A DNA stretch of 62,259 bases from Arthrobacter sp. AZCC_0090 (lineage in GTDB: Bacteria > Actinomycetota > Actinomycetes > Actinomycetales > Micrococcaceae), in contig NZ_JACHEE010000019.1 of NCBI RefSeq assembly GCF_014207375.1, positions 1-62,259 of the forward strand, in the 5' to 3' direction. This document shows positions 16,242-26,081 of the stretch, piece by piece. The first letter of the stretch is position 1. Every line of letters starts with the position of its first letter. Both the position numbers and the translations under genes were made by a program. A model generated the notes under the pieces. It did not search any database. It was not told where the DNA came from and saw nothing but the letters and a program-made list of their open reading frames with translations.

Positions 16242-17447
16242 ATGGCGGAGGCATACATCTACGAGGCGATCCGCACTCCGCGAGGTCGCGGAAAACGCGG
16301 GTCGCTGCACAGCACGAAGCCGATCGACCTGGTCGTGGGGCTCATCGACGAGCTGCGTCGGCGGCTGCCCGACCTGGACATGGCAGCCGTGGACGATCTG
16401 GTGCTGGGAGTGGTCTCCGCAGTGGGCGATCAAGGCGGGGACATCGCCAAGGCCGCGGCGATCGCGGCCGGGCTGCCGGACACGGTGGGTGGGACCCAGC
16501 TCAACCGTTTCTGCGGATCGGGACTGGAAGCTGTCAACATCGCCGCGCAGAAAGTGCGTTCCGGCTGGGAGCAGCTCGTGTTCGCCGGTGGCGTCGAGTC
16601 GATGTCCCGGGTACCCCTAGGAACAGACGCCGGTCCTCTCTTCAACGACCCGACCACCACCTATGACGCGTACTTCGCGCCGCAGGGGATCGGAGCCGAC
16701 CTGATCGCGACGATAGAGGGCTTCACCCGCGACGATGTCGACGCCTACGCGGTCCGCTCCCAACAGCGCGCCGAGGCGGCTTGGCGTGAGGGCAGGTTCG
16801 ACCGTTCGGTTGTGCCCGTCTGCGACATCACAGGGAAGGTCCTGCTCGACAAGGATGAGCACCGCCGCCCCGGCACGACAGCGGAGGCGCTGGCCGCCCT
16901 CAAGCCCGCGTTCGATGGGCTGGGACGAGCAGGTTTCGACGCAGCCGCGCTGCAGCGGTATGTGGATGTGGAGAGGATCACCCATGTGCACCACGGCGGG
17001 AATTCCTCGGGAATCGTCGACGGGGCGGCCCTCGTCGCGGTCGGCAGCGGGAGTGCGGGCGAGCGGTTCGGGCTGGCCCCGCGGGCACGGGTGGTCGCGA
17101 CCGCTGTGAGCGGCGCAGACCCCACGATCATGCTGACCGGTCCCACGCCTGCCACACGCAAGGTGCTGGAGGTCGCCGGACTAACGTGCGATGACATTGA
17201 CCTGTTCGAGATCAATGAGGCCTTCGCGGCAGTTGTCCTGAAGTGGGTCAAGGACCTCAAACTCCCCTGGGACAAGGTGAACGTCAACGGCGGCGCCATC
17301 GCGATGGGCCATCCGCTGGGTGCGACCGGAGCGATGCTCGTGGGCACGGTCCTGGACGAATTGGAACGCCGCGACGCGAAGCGCGGACTGATCACCCTGT
17401 GCATCGGCGGCGGCATGGCTGTCGCCACGATTATCGAGCGAGTCTGA
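16242..17447 (+). CDS. Acetyl-CoA acyltransferase (thiolase)
   Basis: 401 residues. Cys91 in NRFCGSGLEA is the acyl-accepting nucleophile; the C-terminal GHPLGATGA histidine and LCIGGGMAVA cysteine complete the site. It cleaves 3-ketoacyl-CoA to acetyl-CoA and a shortened acyl-CoA. ATG 16236 overlaps the previous stop, but ATG 16242 has the better spacing from GGGAAGGA. Together with the next gene it makes a complete beta-oxidation pair, as in fadA-fadB operons. Confidence 0.9.
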   Translation: MAEAYIYEAIRTPRGRGKRGSLHSTKPIDLVVGLIDELRRRLPDLDMAAVDDLVLGVVSAVGDQGGDIAKAAAIAAGLPDTVGGTQLNRFCGSGLEAVNIAAQKVRSGWEQLVFAGGVESMSRVPLGTDAGPLFNDPTTTYDAYFAPQGIGADLIATIEGFTRDDVDAYAVRSQQRAEAAWREGRFDRSVVPVCDITGKVLLDKDEHRRPGTTAEALAALKPAFDGLGRAGFDAAALQRYVDVERITHVHHGGNSSGIVDGAALVAVGSGSAGERFGLAPRARVVATAVSGADPTIMLTGPTPATRKVLEVAGLTCDDIDLFEINEAFAAVVLKWVKDLKLPWDKVNVNGGAIAMGHPLGATGAMLVGTVLDELERRDAKRGLITLCIGGGMAVATIIERV

Positions 17448-17484
17448 CGGCCGTGCCGGTCAGCGGACAGAGAGGACGAAAACC

Positions 17485-19668
17485 ATGAGCGAGAGCAGCA
17501 CCATCACCTGGCAGCAAGGGGACGACGGCATCGTCGTTCTCACGCTCGACGATCCGTCATCGTCGGCGAACACGATGAACGAGGCGTACGTGGCCTCGAT
17601 GGAGGCGAGCCTCGACCGGCTCTCCGCGGAGATCGACCGTGTTACGGGCATCATCCTGGCATCGGCGAAGAAGACCTTCTTCGCCGGCGGGAACCTCGAG
17701 GACATCCTCTCCTACACAGCGGAGGACAACGAGCGGATAGCCCACGACTCCGACACGGTCAAGAGACAGCTGCGCCGGCTCGAGACGCTGGGGCGCCCCG
17801 TCGTCTCCGTGATCGCAGGTGCCGCCCTGGGCGGCGGGCTCGAGATCGCCCTCGCCACCCACCGTCGGATCGTCGCGGACGTGCGCGGCGCGGTGGTCGG
17901 TCTCCCCGAAGTGGGCCTAGGGCTGCTGCCGGGCGGCGGCGGCGTCGTTCGGACCGTGCGACTGCTCGGCGTCGTGCCGGCCGTGCGCGACGTGCTGCTG
18001 ACCGGCAGGCGCTTCTCACCGCTGGAGGCGCTCGAGTTCGGTCTCGTCGACGAACTCGTGGCCGATTCTGAGGCGCTCCTTCCCGCAGCGCGCGCCTGGA
18101 TCCTCGCAAACCCACACGCCGTGCAGCCTTGGGATGTCCCCGGCTACCGGGTGCCGGGCAGTGACCTTTTCTGGCCCGCTTCAGGAGGCGAACTGGGCAT
18201 GCTCTCGGCGGCGCTGCGCAAGCAGACCAGGGGAGCACCGGCGCCCGCATCGCGGGCCATCGTCGCGGCGGCAGTCGAGGGCGCGCTGCTCGACATCGAC
18301 ACCGCGGGCGACATCGAGACGCGCTACTTCGTGAGCATCGCCAGCGGCCGGATCGCGAAGAACCTCATCCAGTCCACGTTCTTCGACCTGCAGGCAGTCA
18401 ACGCGGGCCGGAGCCGCCCCGTGGGCATCCCGCAGCGGACAGCACAGCGCGTCGCGGTCCTCGGTGCCGGGATGATGGGAGCGGGCATCGCCTATGTCAG
18501 CGCGAAGGCGGGTATCGACGTCGTGCTCAAGGACATGACCCCTGAGGCGGCCGAGCGCGGCAAGCAGGTTGCTGAGAAGATCGTCGCAGGGCAAGTCGAG
18601 CGCGGACGCATCACCCGTGAGCGCGGCGATGAACTGCTCGCGCGGATCACGCCCACGGACGACGACGCAGACCTGGCCGGGGCGGACGTCGTCGTCGAGG
18701 CGGTGTTCGAGTCCGTCTCGGTAAAGCAGGGCGTGTTCCAGGCGGCTGAGGCAGTGGTGGCACCGGATGCCCTGCTCGCATCGAACACCTCGACACTGCC
18801 GATCACGTCTCTGGCTGAAGGCGTGTCGCGTCCGGCGGACTTCATCGGCATCCACTTCTTCTCGCCGGTGGACCGGATGCCCTTGGTGGAGATCATCGTG
18901 GGGGAGAAGACCGGGGACGAGGCGCTCGCCCGCGCCTTCGATTTCGCCCGCCAGCTCGGCAAGACCCCAATCGTGGTGAACGACAGCCGTGGCTTCTTCA
19001 CGAGCCGGACGATCATCACATTTCTCAACGAGGCCGTTGCCGCCGTCGGCGAAGGCGTCGAGCCGCAGCGCGTCGAGCAGGCGGCGCTGCAGGCGGGCTA
19101 TCCCGCCGGTCCGTTGCAGCTGATCGACGAGCTCACACTGACATTGCCGCAGAAGATCCGCAAGGAGGCGGAAGCAGCCGCCGCGCACGAGCGCGCAGCC
19201 ACGGTCGAGCACGGCTCCGCAGCCGTCATCGACGAGCTCGTCGACGTGCTCGGCCGCCCCGGTCGTGCCGGTGGCGGCGGGTTCTACGACTACGACGCCG
19301 ACGGCCGGCGGCTCGGGCTCTGGCCAGGTTTGCGAGAGGCGTTCGGTTCCGGACGCACGGACATCGCGTTCGCCGACCTGCAGGAACGGATGCTGTTCGC
19401 CGAGGCGCTCGAGGCCGTGCACTGTCTCGACGAGGGTGTGCTGCGCTCCGTGCGGGATGCGAACATCGGCTCGCTCCTCGGTATCGGCTTTCCGTCATGG
19501 ACCGGTGGCGTACTGCAGTACATCAGCTCCTACGAGGGCGGGCCTGCCGGTTTCGTCGCCCGCGCCGACGAGCTCGCCGATCGCTATGGGGATCACCTGC
19601 GTCCGCCGACATCACTTCGTGAGCGTGCGGACCGTGGCGAAGCATACGCGGATGCGGACGTCGCATGA
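17485..19668 (+). CDS. fadB: FadB-type fusion: enoyl-CoA hydratase/3-hydroxyacyl-CoA dehydrogenase
   Basis: 727 residues. Residues 1-200 form the crotonase domain (TFFAGGNLEDIL, GAALGGGLEIALATH, GLPEVGLGLLPGGGG). After a linker, 310-490 hold the Rossmann domain of 3-hydroxyacyl-CoA dehydrogenase (VAVLGAGMMGAGIAYV, FIGIHFFSPVDRMPLVEII) and the rest the two C-terminal helical domains (ETYPAGP-like GYPAGPLQLID). It hydrates enoyl-CoA and oxidises the alcohol with NAD. RBS GAGAGGACGAAAACC lies before ATG 17485, 37 bases after the thiolase stop. Its last four bases overlap the carboxylase beta gene. Confidence 0.92.
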   Translation: MSESSTITWQQGDDGIVVLTLDDPSSSANTMNEAYVASMEASLDRLSAEIDRVTGIILASAKKTFFAGGNLEDILSYTAEDNERIAHDSDTVKRQLRRLETLGRPVVSVIAGAALGGGLEIALATHRRIVADVRGAVVGLPEVGLGLLPGGGGVVRTVRLLGVVPAVRDVLLTGRRFSPLEALEFGLVDELVADSEALLPAARAWILANPHAVQPWDVPGYRVPGSDLFWPASGGELGMLSAALRKQTRGAPAPASRAIVAAAVEGALLDIDTAGDIETRYFVSIASGRIAKNLIQSTFFDLQAVNAGRSRPVGIPQRTAQRVAVLGAGMMGAGIAYVSAKAGIDVVLKDMTPEAAERGKQVAEKIVAGQVERGRITRERGDELLARITPTDDDADLAGADVVVEAVFESVSVKQGVFQAAEAVVAPDALLASNTSTLPITSLAEGVSRPADFIGIHFFSPVDRMPLVEIIVGEKTGDEALARAFDFARQLGKTPIVVNDSRGFFTSRTIITFLNEAVAAVGEGVEPQRVEQAALQAGYPAGPLQLIDELTLTLPQKIRKEAEAAAAHERAATVEHGSAAVIDELVDVLGRPGRAGGGGFYDYDADGRRLGLWPGLREAFGSGRTDIAFADLQERMLFAEALEAVHCLDEGVLRSVRDANIGSLLGIGFPSWTGGVLQYISSYEGGPAGFVARADELADRYGDHLRPPTSLRERADRGEAYADADVA

Positions 19669-21263
19669 GCGTCATCGTCAGCCGCGTCGACACCGCGAGC
19701 GAAGAGTACCTCGCTAATCGTGAAGCGGGGCTCGCACTGATCGCCGACCTCGAAGCAGAGAACGCCAAGGTCGTGATGGGTGGGGGAGAGCGTTCCCTCG
19801 AACGCCATCGCGCTCGAGGTCGGCTCACCGTGCGCGAACGGATCGAGCTGCTGGTCGACGCGGACTCGGCCTTCCTCGAACTGTCCACGCTGGCCGGTTG
19901 GGGCACGGGGTTCACCGTCGGCGGCGTTATCGTCACCGGTGTCGGTGTCGTCTCAGGCGTCGAATGCATGATCATCGCCCACGAGCCGACGGTGCGCGGC
20001 GGGACCATGAATCCGTACACGCTGCGCAAGAACCTCCGGGCTCTCGAGATCGCGAGGGTCAACCGGCTTCCGGTGCTGTACCTCGTCGAGTCCGGCGGGG
20101 CGGACCTGCCCACCCAGGCTGATCTCTTCATCCCCGCCGGCCGGATCTTCCACGAGCTGACCGCACTGTCCGCCGCCGGCATCCCCTCGGTCTCGCTCGT
20201 GTTCGGCAACTCGACGGCGGGGGGCGCGTACGTCCCCGGGATGAGTGACTACGCAGTGCTCGTCGATAAACAGGCCCAGGTATTCCTCGGTGGCCCTCCC
20301 CTGGTGAAGATGGCCACCGGCGAGGATGCGGACGGCGAAGAGCTGGGCGGCGCAGCCATGCACTCACGCACTTCCGGTGTGAGCGACTACTTCGCTGTGG
20401 ACGAGCGGGACGCGATCCGCATCGGACGGCAGATCGTCTCCCGTCTGAATTGGCGCAAACATGGTCCGGATGCCCGGACCGTGCCGCGTCCGCCGCGCTA
20501 CAGCGCGGAAGAGCTTTTGGGCATCATCTCCCGCGACCAGCGTGTGCCGTTCGATCCGCGCGAGGTGCTCGCCCGCATCGTTGACGACTCCGACTTCGAC
20601 GAGTACAAGGAGCTCTACGGCACGAGCCTCGTCACGGGCTGGGCAAGCCTGCACGGCTACCCGATCGGTGTGCTCGCCAATCATCGCGGCGTCCTCTTCG
20701 GCGACGAGGCGAAGAAGGCGGCGGAGTTCATCCTGCTCGCCAACCAGACTCATACCCCGCTGATCTTCCTGCAGAACACCACCGGGTATATGGTCGGAAC
20801 GGCATATGAGCAGGCCGGGATCATCAAGGACGGTGCGAAGATGATCAACGCCGTCACCAACAGCACGGTCCCGCACATCACCGTGAACATGGCGGCTTCA
20901 TTCGGCGCAGGCAACTACGGCATGAGCGGTCGGGCCTTCGACCCGCGATTCCTGTTCAGCTGGCCGAACATGCGCCAGGCCGTCATGGGCGCCACGCAGC
21001 TAGCAGGTGTGCTCTCCATCGTCGGTCGCGGCTCCGCGGAGCGGGCGGGCCGTGCATTCGACGAGGACGCCGACGCCCAGCAGCGAGCGCAGATCGAACA
21101 GCAGATCGAGGCCGAGTCGCAGTCGTACTTCATGTCCGGCCGTCTCTACGACGACGGCATCGTCGACCCCCGCCAGACGAGAGACGCACTCGGCATCGCG
21201 CTCTCCGCTACCCACTCCGCAACCGTGGCCGGTCGGCCCGGCTTCGGCGTCTTCCGAATGTGA
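19665..21263 (+). CDS. Acyl-CoA carboxylase carboxyltransferase (beta) subunit, MCC/GCC type
   Basis: 532 residues with two crotonase-fold halves: YLVESGGADLPTQ and STAGGAYVPGMSD in the first, FLQNTTGYMVG and ASFGAGNYGMSGRAF in the second. The ending GFGVFRM is typical of methylcrotonyl- and geranyl-CoA carboxylases, not of propionyl-CoA enzymes. It moves CO2 from carboxybiotin to an acyl-CoA. The first half lacks the D-R-D-H-F-G insert I expect in classical members after the SGGA motif, so it is a separate subgroup. ATGA overlap with fadB and 7-base gap to alpha show tight coupling. AtuA downstream makes a terpenoyl-CoA substrate attractive. Confidence 0.88.
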   Translation: MSVIVSRVDTASEEYLANREAGLALIADLEAENAKVVMGGGERSLERHRARGRLTVRERIELLVDADSAFLELSTLAGWGTGFTVGGVIVTGVGVVSGVECMIIAHEPTVRGGTMNPYTLRKNLRALEIARVNRLPVLYLVESGGADLPTQADLFIPAGRIFHELTALSAAGIPSVSLVFGNSTAGGAYVPGMSDYAVLVDKQAQVFLGGPPLVKMATGEDADGEELGGAAMHSRTSGVSDYFAVDERDAIRIGRQIVSRLNWRKHGPDARTVPRPPRYSAEELLGIISRDQRVPFDPREVLARIVDDSDFDEYKELYGTSLVTGWASLHGYPIGVLANHRGVLFGDEAKKAAEFILLANQTHTPLIFLQNTTGYMVGTAYEQAGIIKDGAKMINAVTNSTVPHITVNMAASFGAGNYGMSGRAFDPRFLFSWPNMRQAVMGATQLAGVLSIVGRGSAERAGRAFDEDADAQQRAQIEQQIEAESQSYFMSGRLYDDGIVDPRQTRDALGIALSATHSATVAGRPGFGVFRM

Positions 21264-21270
21264 GCACGAA

Positions 21271-23298
21271 ATGACACTGACCGACACCACCGCCCGGCAG
21301 CGCATCAGGACCCTCCTCGTCGCCAACCGCGGCGAGATCGCCGTACGCGTCATCCGCAGCGCACGCGAGATGGGAATCGAGACCGTCGCGGTCTACTCGG
21401 ACGCCGACGCCGATGCACTCTTCGTGCGAGAAGCGGATCGCGCGGTGCATCTGCCGGGAGTCGCACCCGCGGACACCTACCTTCGAGGGGATCTGATCCT
21501 CGACGCGGCGCGGAAGACCGGCGCCGATGCCATCCACCCCGGATATGGCTTCCTCTCTGAGAACGCCGAGTTTGCCGCGTCCGTCGGCGCCGCGGGAATC
21601 ACCTTCGTCGGGCCGACCCCGGATGCGATGTCAGCCATGGGATCGAAGCTCCGGGCGAAGTCGCTGATGGCGGAATCTGGCGTCCCCGTCCTCCCCGGCG
21701 GAACGGTCACCAACGACTTCAACGACGAGGACCTGGCGTTGCTGGGCAAGCGGATCGGGTATCCGGTCCTCGTCAAGGCGTCGGCCGGGGGCGGGGGGCG
21801 TGGCATGCGAATCGTCGTGGACCCGTCGGCTCTCGGCGAGGCTGTCGCCTCGGCGCGTCGCGAGGCAGGCTCCGCGTTTGGCGATGACACCGTCTTCCTG
21901 GAGCGGTATGTCACTGCCCCCCGCCACATCGAAGTGCAGATCTTCGGCGATACCACGGGACGGGTGATCAGTCTCTTCGAGCGAGACTGCTCGATCCAGC
22001 GGCGCTACCAGAAGATCATCGAGGAGTCGCCATCGCCCGTGGTGACGCCGCAGCTGCGGGCCCGTCTCGGCGATGCAGCCATCGCCGCAGGCGAGGCCAT
22101 CGGCTATGTCGGCGCCGGCACGGTCGAGTTCATCCTCGACCAGAGCGGCGACTTCTTCTTCCTCGAGGTGAACACGCGGCTCCAGGTGGAGCACCCGGTG
22201 ACTGAATCGGTCACCGGGCTCGACCTAGTGCGGCTGCAGCTGCTGGTCGCCCAGGGCGAGGAGCTGCCGGAAGAGGCGCGGACGGCCTCAATGACCGGCC
22301 ACGCCATCGAGGCGCGCCTTTACGCCGAAGACCCGGCCGCCGGATTCCTGCCCACCTCGGGAGTACTCCGCGAATTCTCGCTCGGGGCCGGCGTCCGTGC
22401 CGACACCGGCTTCGCCGCCGGAGATGCGGTGAGCATCCATTACGATCCGATGCTGGCGAAGCTCATTGCCCACGCACCGACCAGGGCCGAGGCCGCTCTC
22501 GCCCTCGCGAGAGCTCTGCACACTAGCCGTATCCACGGCGTTTGTACCAATAGAGAGGTGCTCGTCGGGATTCTACGCGAATCCGAGTTCCTCGCCGGAA
22601 TCACCGACACGGCGTATCTGGAACGCCACTCGGTGGGCGAGCTCGCCGTCGTCCCGAGCGGCGCAGAGCGGGATCTCGCCGCGGCCGGCGCAGTGCTGGC
22701 TCTACGGGCGCATCGCCGTTCCGAGGCGAAGGTCCAGCGCGCAGTGACCCCTGGTTTTCGCAACCTCCCCTCACAGCTGGCGCTCGTCCGGTTCGGGGAT
22801 GGCGGTGCGGAGCGGGACGTGCGATATCGGGTCACGGAGAAGATCGCGGAAATCTCGGTCGACGACCTGTCGCTCGGCCGGATCTCGTTTTCGGTCGAGG
22901 GCATCGGCCCGGATGTCTACTCGGTAAATCTTGTGGTGAACGGGGTGCGCGAGAGCCTGCAGGTCGCGATCCACGGAACCCGGATCGATATCGACGGGCG
23001 TTTCGGGGGAGTCGAGCTGACAGAGCTCGGCCTGCTACCCGAACCGGGCACGCAGGCGGCCGCCGGTTCGCTCGCGGCACCTATGCCCGGTTCCGTGGTG
23101 CGTCTCGAGGTGTCGGCAGGGGAGCGGGTCGCAGCCGGGCAGATCGTGCTCGTCCTGGAAGCAATGAAGATGGAGCACGTCGTTCGCGCTCCCGTCGACG
23201 GTACGGTCTCTGAGATCCTCGTCGAACAGGGCCAGCAGGTGGACCTGGGTCAAATCCTCGCCGTGGTCGACGATGCCGGGGAGGATGGCGATGAGTGA
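21271..23298 (+). CDS. Acyl-CoA carboxylase biotin-bearing (alpha) subunit
   Basis: 675 residues from ATG 21271. Residues 10-455 form biotin carboxylase (LVANRGEIAVRVIRSA, the ATP-grasp loop KASAGGGGRGMRIV, FLEVNTRLQVEHPVTE). A linking domain follows, and the C-terminus is a biotinyl domain with Lys633 in EAMKMEH. It carboxylates its own biotin with ATP and bicarbonate. A longer in-frame reading exists upstream inside the beta gene but has no homology. Partner of the beta subunit just before it; overlaps the next hydratase gene by 8 bases. Confidence 0.93.
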   Translation: MTLTDTTARQRIRTLLVANRGEIAVRVIRSAREMGIETVAVYSDADADALFVREADRAVHLPGVAPADTYLRGDLILDAARKTGADAIHPGYGFLSENAEFAASVGAAGITFVGPTPDAMSAMGSKLRAKSLMAESGVPVLPGGTVTNDFNDEDLALLGKRIGYPVLVKASAGGGGRGMRIVVDPSALGEAVASARREAGSAFGDDTVFLERYVTAPRHIEVQIFGDTTGRVISLFERDCSIQRRYQKIIEESPSPVVTPQLRARLGDAAIAAGEAIGYVGAGTVEFILDQSGDFFFLEVNTRLQVEHPVTESVTGLDLVRLQLLVAQGEELPEEARTASMTGHAIEARLYAEDPAAGFLPTSGVLREFSLGAGVRADTGFAAGDAVSIHYDPMLAKLIAHAPTRAEAALALARALHTSRIHGVCTNREVLVGILRESEFLAGITDTAYLERHSVGELAVVPSGAERDLAAAGAVLALRAHRRSEAKVQRAVTPGFRNLPSQLALVRFGDGGAERDVRYRVTEKIAEISVDDLSLGRISFSVEGIGPDVYSVNLVVNGVRESLQVAIHGTRIDIDGRFGGVELTELGLLPEPGTQAAAGSLAAPMPGSVVRLEVSAGERVAAGQIVLVLEAMKMEHVVRAPVDGTVSEILVEQGQQVDLGQILAVVDDAGEDGDE

Positions 23299-24055
23299 CG
23301 AGGTGCTGTACGAGCGCCGTGGCGCCGCCGCCTGGGTGACGATCAACCGTCCGGAGGCGCGCAACGCGCTCAATCGCGCTGTGCGGGAGCGGCTGTTCGC
23401 GGCAACTCGACGGTTCAACGAGGATCAGGATGCGGCCGTCATGGTCCTCACGGGAGCCGGCGACGCGGCGTTCTGCGCCGGCGGCGATCTGAAGGAGATG
23501 GCGGAGACGGAGCTCACGGTTCCGCCGCCGGACTTCGTTCCGCAGTTTCAGCGCAACATCCAGGTCGACAAGCCAATCATCGCCGCAGTCAACGGCGTCG
23601 CGTTCGCCGGGGGCTTCCTGCTGGTGCAGAACGCGGACTTGGTCATCGCATCCGAGCAGGCGCGCTTCGCCGTGACCGAGGTGAAGGTGGGGCGAGGCTC
23701 GCCGTGGTCGGCGCCTCTGCCCTGGTGGATACCGCCGAAGGTGGCGCTGGAACTCGTGCTCACCGGCGACGCCATCTCGGCCCAGCGCGCATACGAGATC
23801 GGCTTCGTGAATCATGTCGTGCCGGCCGCGGACCTGCACGATCGCGCCCAGGCGCTCGCCGACCGGATCGCCGCAAACGCGCCGCTGTCGGTGCGGGCGG
23901 CGAAGGCAGTCGTCTACGCCTCGCGCGAGCGGCACCTGTCCGATGCGCTCGACGAATCCGAGCGCATCTTCGCGTCTGTCTATCTCTCGGATGATGCACA
24001 GGAGGGGCCGCGGGCATTCCGCGAGAAGCGAACTCCCGAATGGAAAGGTCGATGA
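23291..24055 (+). CDS. Enoyl-CoA hydratase/isomerase, AtuE-like position
   Basis: 254 residues with crotonase landmarks AFCAGGDLKEM (first oxyanion-hole segment) and NGVAFAGGFLLVQNADLV (second). The catalytic loop reads TEVKVGRGSPWSAPLP, unusual in lacking the common P-E-x-x-x-G pattern, so the exact reaction is open. It lies between the carboxylase and atuA; in Pseudomonas the hydratase AtuE acts on the carboxylated isohexenyl-glutaconyl-CoA. ATG 23291 with GGGGAGG at 23279-23285 fits best; ATG 23285 is the alternative. Confidence 0.85.
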   Translation: MSDEVLYERRGAAAWVTINRPEARNALNRAVRERLFAATRRFNEDQDAAVMVLTGAGDAAFCAGGDLKEMAETELTVPPPDFVPQFQRNIQVDKPIIAAVNGVAFAGGFLLVQNADLVIASEQARFAVTEVKVGRGSPWSAPLPWWIPPKVALELVLTGDAISAQRAYEIGFVNHVVPAADLHDRAQALADRIAANAPLSVRAAKAVVYASRERHLSDALDESERIFASVYLSDDAQEGPRAFREKRTPEWKGR

Positions 24056-25875
24056 TGATGTCGGATCAGGCGGGCCGGCCTCTCAGAGCTGTTCGAATCG
24101 GAAACGTGTCCGGCTTCTACGGCGACCGCCTCCGCGCGGCGGCGGACATGGTCTCCGGGGGCGATGTCGACATCATCACCGGCGACTACCTGGCAGAGCT
24201 GACGATGTATATCCTTCACAAGGCACGTCAGCGCGATCCGGATGGCGGCTATGCGACCACGTTCCTCACGCAGATGGAGCAGGTGCTCGGCACATGCCTC
24301 GATCGTGGCATCCGGATCGTCGCCAACGCCGGAGGGCTGAACCCCGCGGGGTTGGCTACACGACTGGGCGCGCTATCCGAACGTCTCGGCCTGCATCCGC
24401 GAATCGCATTCGCGGACGGCGATGATGTGCTCGACATCCTTCCTGAGCTGCAGCGTGCGGGACACGAGATCCGTCATCTCGACAATGGACGGCCACTCGC
24501 CGATCTGGAGGTCGAGCCCATCACAGCGAACGCCTATCTCGGGGCGTGGCCGATCGCCCGGGCGCTCCAAGCGGGCAGCGACGTGGTCGTGACCGGCCGG
24601 GTGACGGATGCTTCGCTCGTCGTGGGGCCTGCGGCATGGTGGCATGGCTGGGGCGACGAGGACTGGGATCGTCTGGCCGGAGGGGTGATCGCGGGGCATC
24701 TCCTGGAATGCGGCACGCAGGTCACCGGGGGCAACTTCAGCTTTCTCGGTGACATCACCGACCGCCGCTATCCCGGATACCCGATCGCCGAGATCTCGGA
24801 AGATGGCTCGAGCGTGATCACCAAGCCGGGCGACACCGGCGGCCTCGTCTCCGTCGACACGGTGACCGCGCAACTGCTCTACGAGATCGGCGCCCCCGCA
24901 TACGGAGGGCCGGATGTGACCACCTGGTTCGATACGGTCTCCGTCACACCTGTTGGGCCGAACCGTGTACGGGTCGCAGGCGCGCGAGGCACGGCGCCGA
25001 CCGGCCAGGTCAAGGTCGCGATCAACTACTCGGGCGGATATCGCAACACCATGGCGCTCGCTCTGACCGCCCCCGACATCGAGCAGAAAGCGGCTCACGC
25101 CGAATCGCTGCTTTGGGAGAGGGTGGGCGGCAAGGAATCGTTCGACGCAGCGGAGGCGCTGCTCGTTCGCAGCGATCATCCCGATCCGGCGACGCAGGCG
25201 GACGCAACGTCGCACCTGGTGTTCACGGTCAAGGACACCGATCCCAAGAAGGTCGGCCGTTCCTTCTCCAACGCCGTGCTCGAGCTCGTCCTGGGCAGCT
25301 ATGCAGGTGTCTACGCAACGACACCGCCCTCCTCGGAGTCCGCATACGGCGTGTATTGGCCCGCGCTCATCCCCGCACTGGCGGTGACGCCGCGGCTGGT
25401 GCTGGATGACGGGAGTGTGGAGTTGATGCCCCTTCCTCGAGGGGACGCGGCGGCTGCGGCGGCCCCACCCGTGCACCCAGCCGTGGTGCCGGCTCCGCCG
25501 GAAGCGGGCGAGGTCGTGATCGTGCCGCTGGGCGAGGTGGCGGGGACGCGCTCCGGAGACAAAGGCGGGAATGCCAACATCGGCGTGTGGACCCGCACGG
25601 ACGCGGAATACGAGTGGCTGTACGGGTATCTGACCGCCGGGCGACTGCGCGAGCTACTGCCGGAGATCGCGCAGCTGGAGGTTCGCCGCTACGAACTGCC
25701 GAATGTGCGCGCGCTGAACTTCATCGTCGTGGGAATCCTCGGTGACGGGGTCGCATCCTCGACGAGACCGGATGCGCAGGCCAAGGGTCTCGGCGAGTTC
25801 CTTAGGTCACGACCCGTGCCGCTGCCGGCCGCCTTGTTGCGAGAGTCGACTGCGGCAGGAGATCATGGCGAATGA
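24052..25875 (+). CDS. atuA: AtuA family protein (acyclic terpene utilisation)
   Basis: 607 residues. The N-terminal DUF1446/AtuA domain (about 10-440) opens with RAVRIGNVSGFYGDR, with GDVDIITGDYLAELTMY and RIVANAGGLNPAGLA nearby. After a proline/alanine-rich linker (about 465-485) comes the small ferredoxin-fold AtuA-like domain (VPLGEVAGTRSGDKGGNANIG). AtuA is essential for citronellol and geraniol growth in Pseudomonas, but its reaction is not firmly known. Three ATG codons lie in a row at 24052, 24055 and 24058; the first overlaps the hydratase stop. The linked carboxylase supports a terpene-like route. Confidence 0.9.
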   Translation: MMMSDQAGRPLRAVRIGNVSGFYGDRLRAAADMVSGGDVDIITGDYLAELTMYILHKARQRDPDGGYATTFLTQMEQVLGTCLDRGIRIVANAGGLNPAGLATRLGALSERLGLHPRIAFADGDDVLDILPELQRAGHEIRHLDNGRPLADLEVEPITANAYLGAWPIARALQAGSDVVVTGRVTDASLVVGPAAWWHGWGDEDWDRLAGGVIAGHLLECGTQVTGGNFSFLGDITDRRYPGYPIAEISEDGSSVITKPGDTGGLVSVDTVTAQLLYEIGAPAYGGPDVTTWFDTVSVTPVGPNRVRVAGARGTAPTGQVKVAINYSGGYRNTMALALTAPDIEQKAAHAESLLWERVGGKESFDAAEALLVRSDHPDPATQADATSHLVFTVKDTDPKKVGRSFSNAVLELVLGSYAGVYATTPPSSESAYGVYWPALIPALAVTPRLVLDDGSVELMPLPRGDAAAAAAPPVHPAVVPAPPEAGEVVIVPLGEVAGTRSGDKGGNANIGVWTRTDAEYEWLYGYLTAGRLRELLPEIAQLEVRRYELPNVRALNFIVVGILGDGVASSTRPDAQAKGLGEFLRSRPVPLPAALLRESTAAGDHGE

Positions 25876-26081
25876 CCTCCCCGACCGCATTCCTCCACAC
25901 ACTGACGGTCCGCGGGCGTGCACGACGGGAGCAGATCCTCGCGTCGGCGGCTGCGCTGATGGCAGAGCGGGGTTATCCCGCGGTGAGCCTCCCGGCCGGG
26001 CAGCTCGTCGAGCAACTCGCAGGCATGGGATCCGCCGCCATGCGCGAGGGTCTCGGCCTGGGCGCGGAACGATCGGGATGA
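25872..26081 (+). pseudogene. TetR regulator stub
   Basis: The 69-residue frame begins as a TetR N-terminus (GRARREQILASAAALMAERGY) but loses the likeness after the first helix; no recognition helix or ligand domain follows. It overlaps the atuA stop (ATGA) and the SMR start (ATGA). Probably an internal deletion removed the body of a regulator, leaving translation coupled through to the transporter gene. Confidence 0.65.

Noticed and set aside
18181..19422. Long leftward open frame opposite the FadB fusion
   Set aside because: It arises from high GC at third positions of the real gene; the composition is rich in Arg, His and Asp with no domain pattern.
17485..24055. The carboxylase operon as a plain propionyl-CoA carboxylase
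   Set aside because: The beta subunit ends in GVFRM and the neighbours include AtuA and a hydratase; propionyl enzymes have other signatures and usually an epsilon subunit nearby.
24373..25476. Long leftward open frame opposite atuA
   Set aside because: Same reason: antisense of a well-supported gene, no start signal and no recognisable fold.
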